The notes beneath the pieces were generated by a model, which did no database searches, was not told the origin of the DNA, and saw only the letters and a program-made list of their open reading frames with translations. Shown one piece after another: positions 7,823 through 13,753 of a DNA stretch of 27,143 nt (positions are counted from its first letter, which is position 1; every line of letters begins with the position of its first letter). The position numbers and the translations under genes were made by a program. This stretch comes from HXMU1420-2 sp040830545 (lineage in GTDB: Bacteria > Pseudomonadota > Alphaproteobacteria > Rhodobacterales > Rhodobacteraceae): NCBI GenBank assembly GCA_040830545.1, contig JBFOMB010000196.1, positions 1 to 27,143 on the forward strand, written 5' to 3'.

Positions 7823-9271
7823 TCAACCTCTCGCAATCTCTAACACGCCGTCTACATCCAAATGCATCTCTACATGCGCGGCCAAATCGTCCAAGGTCTG
7901 CTCGACCGTCGCGCTGTAGTCCAACGTCGACGCCTCACCGCCTAAATCACGCAGGACCGCCGCGCGGAACGCATCGTTGCGGAACATGCCGTGCAGGTAT
8001 GACCCGGCGACGCGCCCATCCGGGCTGATTGCGCCTTCGGGTCGGCCTTCGACGCGACCAAAGGGTCGCGCGCAGTCGGGACCCTCGGTCTGACCCTTGT
8101 GGATTTCATAGCCTGAGAATGGCAGCCCGGTCGGTGCATGAACGGCCTCGGTCTCTTGCAGGCGTTTGGCTCCGGTCATCACGGTTTCGATGTCCAGCAG
8201 GCCCAGCCCCTCGGCCGTTCCCGGTGGCCCTTCGATCCCGTCCGGGTCATGCACCTGTCGGCCCAGCATCTGATAGCCGCCACAAATGCCCAGGATATGC
8301 CCGCCTCGCCTGTGATGCGCCATCAGGTCGATGTCCCAGCCTTGTGCCCGCAGGAACGCCAGATCTGCCCGTGTCGACTTGCTGCCCGGCAGGATCACGA
8401 GGTCTGTGTCTCCCGGCAGCGCCTGCCCAGCACGCAGGATGGTCAGCGAGACATCCGGTTCCTGCGAAAGCGGGTCGAGGTCATCGAAATTGGCGATCCG
8501 GTCAAAGCCCAGACACACCACACGCAACCCCGCAGACCGCTCGCGCCCGGCGAGGTCCAGACCGTCCTCCGCCGGCAGCTTCCAGGCATCCCCAAACCAG
8601 GGCAACACGCCAAAACCGGGCCAGCCACTGCGCTCTGCCGTGATCTGATACCCGTCGTCGAACAGTTGAGGATCGCCCCGGAACTTGTTGATCATGAAAC
8701 CTTTAATCAAGGATTGGTCGCTGGAATCCAAAATCTCTGACGTCCCGACGACTTGAGCGATCACACCGCCGCGGTCGATATCCCCGATCAGGATCACGGG
8801 CAGGTCTGCAGCCAATGCAAAGCCCATATTGGCGATGTCACCGGCGCGCAAGTTGACCTCAGCAGGGCTGCCCGCGCCTTCGACCAGCACGATATCATGC
8901 TGTGCCCGCAAACGCTCAAAACTCTCCAACACAGGAGCCATCAATTCCGGTTTCATCCGCGCATAATCGCGCGCTTTCAACGTGGCGCGCCGTATGCCCT
9001 GTACAACGACCTGCGCGCCGACGTCGGTCTCAGGTTTCAGCAGCACCGGGTTCATGTCCGTGTGCGGCCGCAACCCGCAGGCCAGCGCCTGCAATGCCTG
9101 CGCGCGTCCGATTTCACCGCCGTCCGAGGTCACAGCCGCATTGTTCGACATGTTCTGCGGTTTGAATGGCACTACCGAGAGGCCACGCAGTTTTAGTGCC
9201 CGACACAGGCCCGCAACCAGCAAGGATTTACCAACGTTGGAGCCTGTGCCCTGAAACATCACCGCCATCAT
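7823..9271 (-). CDS. cobQ: Cobyric acid synthase (adenosylcobyrinic acid a,c-diamide amidase)
   Basis: CobQ amidates the b, d, e and g side chains of adenosylcobyrinic acid a,c-diamide with glutamine and ATP to give adenosylcobyric acid. The protein has 482 residues, the normal length. The N-terminal dethiobiotin synthetase-like ATPase domain has the P-loop GTGSNVGKS (residues 8-16) and FKPQNMSNNA. The C-terminal glutamine amidotransferase domain has ILGICGGYQMLG with Cys330 as nucleophile and SYLHGMF with His427. The start ATG at 9271 overlaps the stop of the upstream metallophosphoesterase gene as ATGA, showing tight coupling. It is the second unmistakable B12 gene in this minus-strand unit, five genes after cobO. 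Confidence 0.97.
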   Translation of the reverse strand: MMAVMFQGTGSNVGKSLLVAGLCRALKLRGLSVVPFKPQNMSNNAAVTSDGGEIGRAQALQALACGLRPHTDMNPVLLKPETDVGAQVVVQGIRRATLKARDYARMKPELMAPVLESFERLRAQHDIVLVEGAGSPAEVNLRAGDIANMGFALAADLPVILIGDIDRGGVIAQVVGTSEILDSSDQSLIKGFMINKFRGDPQLFDDGYQITAERSGWPGFGVLPWFGDAWKLPAEDGLDLAGRERSAGLRVVCLGFDRIANFDDLDPLSQEPDVSLTILRAGQALPGDTDLVILPGSKSTRADLAFLRAQGWDIDLMAHHRRGGHILGICGGYQMLGRQVHDPDGIEGPPGTAEGLGLLDIETVMTGAKRLQETEAVHAPTGLPFSGYEIHKGQTEGPDCARPFGRVEGRPEGAISPDGRVAGSYLHGMFRNDAFRAAVLRDLGGEASTLDYSATVEQTLDDLAAHVEMHLDVDGVLEIARG

Positions 9272-10065
9272 GACAGGGTAACCAGGTTGAGTTCAGGCGG
9301 CACATCTATGCGCAGCGGCAACCCGGAATAGCCGATTCCGCCGGATACAACCAACGCCTTGTCCCCCCGCTGATGTAACCCATATGCCAGCCGCGTACCG
9401 TAGTCCGACGGCACCACCCAGGGACGTCCGAACAGCCGAATCTGCCCGCCATGCGTATGGCCCGAAATTGTGAGGTCCACGGGTCTGTCCAACTCTTCGA
9501 AAATGTCAGGCTCATGCGCCACAAGCAGGGTAAACATGTCCGCCGGTATCCCGTCGAGCGCCTTTTCGACGTCATGCGCGCCACGTCCGACCTGTTTCTT
9601 CCGCCCATAGGCCCGCTGCGATTCGATCCCTGCAAGCGCGAACTGTGTATCCCGATGCGTCAGGATCACATTCTGATTGGCGAGGACGGGAATGCCTGCG
9701 CCTTCCAGCGCGTCGTGCCAGATGGTGCGCGATTTGCGACCTTTTCGGGCCGGCATGTCGTCCTTCCAATCATGATTGCCGCTGACAGCGAACACACCAA
9801 GCGGGGCACGCAAACCACTTAGTTCGTGCGCTGTCTTCTGTGGCGGTATCGGGAAGGAAAATGCGCAATGCCCCGCGAAATCGCCCGGCAGCAGGATCAA
9901 GTCGGGGCTCAACGCATTAACTTGTTCCACCAACCCCCTGATAATATGCAAATAAGTCCAAGGGCGGCACGCGTGAAGGTCTGCCATGACGGCAACCTTC
10001 AAGCTCTGCCAGGCAGGCCATCGCGGCAGGTCCGGCGCATAAGGCACCACGCGCACAGGCGTCAT
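9268..10065 (-). CDS. Calcineurin-like metallophosphoesterase (YkuE/YaeI type)
   Basis: This 265-residue protein carries every motif of the dinuclear metallophosphoesterase fold: D-x-H in MADLH (Asp29, His31), GDFAGH (Asp62), GNHDW (Asn97, His98), VAHEP (His184) and SGHTHGGQ (His203, His205). Relatives such as YkuE/YaeI are often exported or membrane-anchored; here no signal peptide or transmembrane helix is evident, so a cytoplasmic enzyme is inferred. The substrate is unknown. It lies between two Lin0512-family genes and cobQ, overlaps the cobQ start by four bases, and begins 7 bases after the preceding stop. This suggests a role tied to B12 synthesis, possibly dephosphorylation of a cobalamin intermediate, but that is inference from context alone. 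Confidence 0.88.
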   Translation of the reverse strand: MTPVRVVPYAPDLPRWPAWQSLKVAVMADLHACRPWTYLHIIRGLVEQVNALSPDLILLPGDFAGHCAFSFPIPPQKTAHELSGLRAPLGVFAVSGNHDWKDDMPARKGRKSRTIWHDALEGAGIPVLANQNVILTHRDTQFALAGIESQRAYGRKKQVGRGAHDVEKALDGIPADMFTLLVAHEPDIFEELDRPVDLTISGHTHGGQIRLFGRPWVVPSDYGTRLAYGLHQRGDKALVVSGGIGYSGLPLRIDVPPELNLVTLS

Positions 10066-10072
10066 CCCAAGC

Positions 10073-10423
10073 CTACCCTTTGCCGAGAACCGATGGGTCC
10101 AGAAACGCCTCTACCGCTGCCGTGGCAATCACGGTTGTGTTGCCGGTGTCCGGATTGGTGACGTTCAGTCCGCCCTTTACAGCCTTCACCTGAGCCTGCC
10201 CGCGCGGCAAGGCAGCGGTCAGGGCGTTCACGTCCACCGCACCCGGCTCTTGCACCCCAACCGTCACGCGCACCTGCATGTTGCTGTGTTCCAGTCCCAA
10301 CGCGTCAAACAGCGGGATCGTCGAATGGCGGATCGCATCCTCGATCGCGCGCACGGCGGCCTTGGTGTAGTCCTGCCCATACTGGCTGTTGCCCATGCCC
10401 ATTTCGATGATGAACCGCTGCAT
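10073..10423 (-). CDS. Lin0512-family protein, second of a tandem pair, function unknown
   Basis: I recognise this 116-residue protein as a member of the Lin0512 family (conserved bacterial proteins without an assigned function). It opens with a strand ending in EMGMGNSQ, then a helix QDYTKAAVRAIEDAI, the strand VRVTVGVQEPGAVD and a GGLNV/TVIATAA tail, consistent with a small alpha/beta domain. It shares most of these blocks with the gene immediately upstream. Their junction is seamless (TAA directly followed by ATG at 10424/10423), so the two are a tandem duplication that is probably translated in fixed proportion and may form a hetero-oligomer (inference). Both lie in the cobO-cobQ unit. 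Confidence 0.75.
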   Translation of the reverse strand: MQRFIIEMGMGNSQYGQDYTKAAVRAIEDAIRHSTIPLFDALGLEHSNMQVRVTVGVQEPGAVDVNALTAALPRGQAQVKAVKGGLNVTNPDTGNTTVIATAAVEAFLDPSVLGKG

Positions 10424-10771
10424 TTATGCCTCCATCTCGAACGACACGGAAATCGCCGCGTTGGCGATGACTGTGGGGTTCCCGTCCCCGTCCGGACGCG
10501 GGATGTCCAGCCCGCCTTCAACCGCCGTTACGCTGATCTGACCATAAGGAAACGTCGCAGCAACCTTTGCCGTGTCCACCTCGTCCGGGGATTGAACACC
10601 AATTTCCACGTCGATCAGCATATCCGATTTGTCGCGTCCCAACAGCTCCGCCAGATCGATCGAGTTGTGCCACAACGCGTCCTCAACCGCGCGCACAGCA
10701 GCCTGCGTGTAGTCCTGTCGGCGCAGAGACGTGCCCATGCCGAATTCGGTAAGAAGGCGTTTCTTGGTCAT
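10424..10771 (-). CDS. Lin0512-family protein, first of a tandem pair, function unknown
   Basis: This 115-residue paralogue of the next gene keeps the FGMGTS opening, RQDYTQAAVRAVEDAL, IGVQSPDEVD, the PYGQ turn, AVEGGLDI and the TVIANAAI tail. Differences cluster at the very N-terminus (KKRLLTEF) and the C-terminus (VSFEMEA), as expected for duplicated subunits that have specialised. There is no signal peptide, Cys cluster or nucleotide-binding loop, so no enzymatic class can be read off; the GMG and QDYT blocks are the best candidates for a functional site. The start ATG overlaps the stop of the HAD-phosphatase gene by four bases (10768-10771), placing it firmly in the same transcript. Confidence 0.75.
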   Translation of the reverse strand: MTKKRLLTEFGMGTSLRRQDYTQAAVRAVEDALWHNSIDLAELLGRDKSDMLIDVEIGVQSPDEVDTAKVAATFPYGQISVTAVEGGLDIPRPDGDGNPTVIANAAISVSFEMEA

Positions 10772-11367
10772 GTCAGTCCCAGTCGTTGAGGAAGCGCGTT
10801 GCGCGTTGCCACGCTAAAGTGAAACCCTTGCCATCCACGTTCGATGCAGGCTTCGATATTCGGCAACGAGTCATCAATCAGCAGAATGTCGCGCGGCGCG
10901 GCACCTGACCACTGCTCGATGGCTTCAAAAAACCCTGCGTCCGGTTTGGCAACGCCCATCCGGCCCGAAGCGAAAACCCGTTCCACCCGCGCGCCATAAC
11001 CCATCGGCCCCTCGATATAGGCTGCGCGGCGGGCTTCGTTGTTGGTGCCAATCACGCGGCGACCCGCGGCCTTCATCATCCAGCCCGTAACCTGTTCATC
11101 TGGTATCGCGTCGTTGGCGAACCAATAATCCAGGAACGCATCTGCCGTGATGTCGTGCCCTTGATCGCTGAGCCAACCCGCCACCACATCCCGCAAATCC
11201 AATCGCCCTCGCACCACGTCGCGAATGCGGCCCGAGCGGAAGACGAAATCGGAAAACGCGCCGGGGTCGACGCCCAGATCATCCTGCAACCGATCAGCCC
11301 AGACGAACCGCCCGTCGCGGATGTTTGCGTTCAGGACACCGTCGAAATCCCAGACGATCAGTTGCAC
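10768..11367 (-). CDS. HAD-superfamily hydrolase (probable small-molecule phosphatase)
   Basis: This 199-residue protein has the four haloacid dehalogenase motifs: the nucleophile and acid in VWDFDGV (Asp7, Asp9), Thr108 in GTNN, Lys141 in AKPDAGFF, and the acidic pair in LIDDS (Asp165, Asp166). A helical cap sits between motifs I and II (about residues 15-95), as in subfamily I phosphatases and phosphoglycolate/beta-phosphoglucomutase relatives. The substrate cannot be deduced. It lies 11 bases after cobO and overlaps the first Lin0512 gene, so it is expressed with B12 genes. The phosphatase that removes phosphate from alpha-ribazole phosphate or adenosylcobalamin phosphate is often unassigned in alphaproteobacteria, and this protein is one candidate (inference). 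Confidence 0.85.
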   Translation of the reverse strand: MQLIVWDFDGVLNANIRDGRFVWADRLQDDLGVDPGAFSDFVFRSGRIRDVVRGRLDLRDVVAGWLSDQGHDITADAFLDYWFANDAIPDEQVTGWMMKAAGRRVIGTNNEARRAAYIEGPMGYGARVERVFASGRMGVAKPDAGFFEAIEQWSGAAPRDILLIDDSLPNIEACIERGWQGFHFSVATRNALPQRLGLT

Positions 11368-11378
11368 GGCAGGTCGGC

Positions 11379-11996
11379 TCAGAACTCCACCCCTTTTTGT
11401 GCTTTCACACCATCGCGGAACGGGTGTTTGACCAGCGTCATCTCGGTCACCAGATCAGCGGCCTCGATCAACTCGTCTTTGGCGTTGCGCCCGGTCAGCA
11501 CCACATGGGTCATCTCCGGTTTTTCGGTCAGCAGGAAATCGACAACCTCATCAATGTCCAAATAGTCGTAGCGCAGTGCGATGTTGATCTCGTCCAGCAG
11601 CACAAACTGGATGTTCGGATCGCGGATCATCGCCTTGGCCTGTTCCCACCCCGACTGCGCGGCGGCAATATCGCGCTCGCGGTCCTGCGTTTCCCAGGTA
11701 AATCCTTCGCCCGAGACCACGAATTTGCATTCATCCGCAAATCGACCGCGCAGGAATTCCTTCTCACCCGTACTCCAGTTCCCCTTGATAAACTGCACCA
11801 CGCCGCAAGGCATCCCGTGTGCAATGCACCGCATGATCATCCCAAACGCCGACGATGATTTGCCCTTGCCCGACCCGGTATGCACCATGATCAGACCTTT
11901 TTCCTCGGTCTTGGTCGCCATGATCTTGTCACGGGCGGCCTTGATCTTTTGCATTTTCTCTTTGTGGCGGGTGTTCACATCTTCCATTTCGGGCAT
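11379..11996 (-). CDS. cobO: Cob(I)yrinic acid a,c-diamide adenosyltransferase
   Basis: CobO transfers the 5'-deoxyadenosyl group of ATP to the reduced cobalt of the corrin ring, giving the adenosyl form used by CobQ. With the ATG at 11996 the protein has 205 residues, normal for the CobO/CobA(Salmonella)/BtuR family. The P-loop is HTGSGKGKSS (about residues 39-48); the ATP/corrin-site motifs VQFIKGNWSTGE, LLDEINIALRY and VVLTGRNA are all present. An ATG at 11987 is a possible alternative; the frame stays open further upstream, but only across the antisense of a riboswitch, and that stretch is not protein-like. It heads the minus-strand unit and diverges from the riboswitch-controlled plus-strand unit. 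Confidence 0.96.
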   Translation of the reverse strand: MPEMEDVNTRHKEKMQKIKAARDKIMATKTEEKGLIMVHTGSGKGKSSSAFGMIMRCIAHGMPCGVVQFIKGNWSTGEKEFLRGRFADECKFVVSGEGFTWETQDRERDIAAAQSGWEQAKAMIRDPNIQFVLLDEINIALRYDYLDIDEVVDFLLTEKPEMTHVVLTGRNAKDELIEAADLVTEMTLVKHPFRDGVKAQKGVEF

Positions 11997-12003
11997 CCGG
12001 TTC

Positions 12004-12032
12004 TTGACAGGGACAGGGTGACAGCGCAGAAG
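12004..12032 (+). promoter_or_regulatory. Possible promoter for the riboswitch-controlled cobW-cobN unit
   Basis: A perfect -35 element TTGACA (12004-12009) lies just upstream of the riboswitch. At 17 bases distance the -10 region (12027-12032, CAGAAG) is a poor match to TATAAT. The position, a few bases before the aptamer begins, is right for a promoter, but the weak -10 keeps confidence low. Confidence 0.35.
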
Positions 12033-12037
12033 GCTGC

Positions 12038-12226
12038 GATGCTGGTGCCTGTTCTTAGGACAGGTGAAAAGGGAATGCGATAGAGGAAGCGACATCCTCG
12101 AAACGCAGCCGCCCCCGCGACCGTGACCGGAGAGGGGTCCAATGCCACTGGCCAACAGGCTGGGAAGGCGGGACCGCCGACAGAGGATACGCTCTGACAT
12201 CCGCAAGCCGGGAGACCTGCCAGCGC
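12038..12226 (+). ncRNA. Cobalamin riboswitch (adenosylcobalamin-sensing leader)
   Basis: The stretch shows the ordered signature of the cobalamin riboswitch: GGTGCC near the 5' end, GAAAAGGGAATGCG (around 12066-12079), GCCGCCCCCGCGACCG (12108-12123), ATGCCACTGG, GGCTGGGAAGGCG, and finally the B12 box AAGCCGGGAGACCTGCC at 12205-12221. It precedes the DUF1636-cobW-cobN unit, so high cobalamin should reduce its expression. A hairpin with a short U-tract lies 30 bases downstream, pointing to transcriptional control. Identification rests on these conserved blocks, not on a covariance-model run. Confidence 0.93.
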
Positions 12227-12254
12227 GTGAAGACGTGAACCGGACGGGGTGTTC

Positions 12255-12297
12255 CGGGGTCGGGTCCATGGTCTGGATACCGCCCCTGCCCCGTTTT
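12255..12297 (+). terminator. Probable riboswitch expression platform: intrinsic terminator
   Basis: CGGGG (12255-12259) pairs with CCCCG (12289-12293), extended inward by a T-G wobble and GGG/CCC after one mismatch; an inner TCCA/TGGA hairpin fills the loop. TTTT follows at 12294-12297. The hairpin ends 26 bases before the first start codon and directly follows the cobalamin aptamer, so it is the likely off-switch. The U-tract is short, hence moderate confidence. Confidence 0.5.
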
Positions 12298-12322
12298 CGA
12301 GGACCAAAGGAAAGGGCGGCGC

Positions 12323-12700
12323 ATGCCTGAGGAAATGGCCGAAGTCGAATTGATGGTCTGCACCAAGTGCAAGCGCGGTCTGCCTGTCGAAGATGACGAT
12401 CAGCGGCCCGGCACCCTGCTGCACGCAGCATTGAAGGAGCGCATGCCCGAAGGCGTGACCCTGCGCGGAACCGAGTGCTTCTCCAACTGCTCGCAAGGCT
12501 GTTCTATTGTGCTGCGTGGCCCGGGGCGCTGGACCTTCGTTTATGGCCGCCTGACCGAGACCGACCATGTCGATACCATCATAGATGGCGCAACCCGCTA
12601 CCGGGATGCCGCGGATGGCCTAGTGCCGTGGCGCGAAAGACCCGAACACTTCCGCAAGAACTGCATCGCCCGCATCCCGCCAATGGAGATCCCCGAATGA
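12323..12700 (+). CDS. DUF1636 protein, Cys-rich ferredoxin-like, B12-cluster associated
   Basis: This 125-residue protein matches what I know as DUF1636, a small family found next to cobW and cobN in Roseobacter-type genomes. The Cys pattern is C-x2-C near the N-terminus (Cys13, Cys16, VCTKCKRG) and C-x3-C-x3-C in the middle (Cys52, Cys56, Cys60, ECFSNCSQGCS), resembling thioredoxin-like [2Fe-2S] ferredoxins; Cys114 is near the C-terminus. It could carry an iron-sulfur cluster or bind cobalt. It is the first gene behind the cobalamin riboswitch and overlaps cobW by four bases (ATGA), so a partnership with the CobW GTPase is likely. The redox or metal role is inference. AAAGGAAAGGG lies upstream of the ATG. 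Confidence 0.82.
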   Translation: MPEEMAEVELMVCTKCKRGLPVEDDDQRPGTLLHAALKERMPEGVTLRGTECFSNCSQGCSIVLRGPGRWTFVYGRLTETDHVDTIIDGATRYRDAADGLVPWRERPEHFRKNCIARIPPMEIPE

Positions 12701-13752
12701 GTACGCTTGAGAAACTGCCCGTCACCGTGATCACCGGCTTTCTGGGGTCAGGGAAAACCACGCTGGTGCGTCACCTGATGCAGAACCCCGGTGGCAAACG
12801 GCTGGCCGTAGTTGTGAACGAATTCGGCGATGTGGGTGTGGATGGCGAGATCCTGAAATCCTGCGCGATCCCGGATTGCCCGGCCGAAAACATCATGGAA
12901 CTGGCCAATGGCTGCATCTGCTGCACCGTGGCGGATGATTTCATCCCGACAATCGAGGCGCTGATGGCCCTGGAGCCACGCCCGGATCACATCCTGATCG
13001 AAACCTCTGGTTTGGCGCTGCCGAAACCGCTGCTGAAGGCGTTCGATTGGCCCGATATCCGGTCGAAGATCACTGTGGACGGAGTGATTGCGCTGGCCGA
13101 TGCCGAGGCGGTCGCCGCTGGCCGGTTCGCACCAGACGTGGCCGCCGTGGATGCGCAGCGCGAAGCGGACGACTCGCTCGACCACGAAACCCCGCTGAGC
13201 GAAGTGTTCGAAGATCAGATTTCCTGCGCGGACATCATTTTGCTGACCAAGCCCGATCTGGCCGGTCCCGAAGGTGTCGCCAAAGCCAAGGCGGTGATCG
13301 AAGCTGAAGCCCCTCGCACCCTGCCGGTGGTCGAGGTTGCTGAGGGTGCGGTTGATCCCCGCGTGATCCTGGGACTGGAAGCCGCAGCCGAGGATGACAT
13401 GGACGCCCGGCCAAGCCACCATGACGGCCACGACGACCACGAACATGACGATTTCGACAGCATCGTGGTCGACATCCCAGACATCGCCGACCCGTCCGAA
13501 CTGGTCGCACGGATCGAGCATCTGGCAAATACGCGCAACATCCTGCGCGTGAAGGGTTATGCCAATGTCGCGGGCAAGCCCATGCGCCTGCTGGTGCAGG
13601 CAGTAGGTGCGCGGGTGCGGCATCAGTTTGACCGTCCCTGGGGCCCGGACGAGGCGCGGCGCGGGCGACTGGTTGTGATCGCTGAACATGACGACATCGA
13701 CGCAACTGCAATCAGCGCCGAACTGGCAGGCCTCGCGGTGGCTGCCGAGTAA
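12697..13752 (+). CDS. cobW: CobW, COG0523-family GTPase (cobalt metallochaperone)
   Basis: CobW is a GTP-dependent metallochaperone thought to deliver Co(II) to the CobNST chelatase. The protein has 351 residues from the ATG at 12697. It shows the P-loop GFLGSGKTT (14-22), the NEFG switch region, the metal-binding GCICCTV (CxCC, Cys73, Cys75, Cys76), a TKPD in the place of the NKxD guanine motif (184-187), and a His/Asp-rich loop HHDGHDDHEHDD (241-252) before the C-terminal CobW domain. A start further upstream in the same frame (12475) would overlap the DUF1636 gene heavily and has no family support. The gene lies directly before cobN, as expected for a chelatase supply role. Confidence 0.96.
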   Translation: MSTLEKLPVTVITGFLGSGKTTLVRHLMQNPGGKRLAVVVNEFGDVGVDGEILKSCAIPDCPAENIMELANGCICCTVADDFIPTIEALMALEPRPDHILIETSGLALPKPLLKAFDWPDIRSKITVDGVIALADAEAVAAGRFAPDVAAVDAQREADDSLDHETPLSEVFEDQISCADIILLTKPDLAGPEGVAKAKAVIEAEAPRTLPVVEVAEGAVDPRVILGLEAAAEDDMDARPSHHDGHDDHEHDDFDSIVVDIPDIADPSELVARIEHLANTRNILRVKGYANVAGKPMRLLVQAVGARVRHQFDRPWGPDEARRGRLVVIAEHDDIDATAISAELAGLAVAAE

Positions 13753-13753
13753 C

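Noticed and set aside
7818..7826. TTG start at 7826 for the M24 hydrolase gene
   Set aside because: The ATG nine bases downstream is the better start codon with an acceptable AGAGG upstream; the difference is only three residues.
6654..7919. Open frame of 421 codons on the plus strand
   Set aside because: It is antisense to the M24 hydrolase, whose metal ligands and motifs are intact; the plus-strand product is low-complexity Arg/Gln/His-rich.
11997..12431. Extension of cobO upstream to 12431
   Set aside because: It crosses the antisense of the riboswitch and part of the DUF1636 gene; CobO proteins start about where the ATG at 11996 lies.
13688..13753. Earlier start for cobN inside cobW
   Set aside because: It would overlap cobW by 65 bases and add residues not typical of CobN, which begins MHVVFRESHG.
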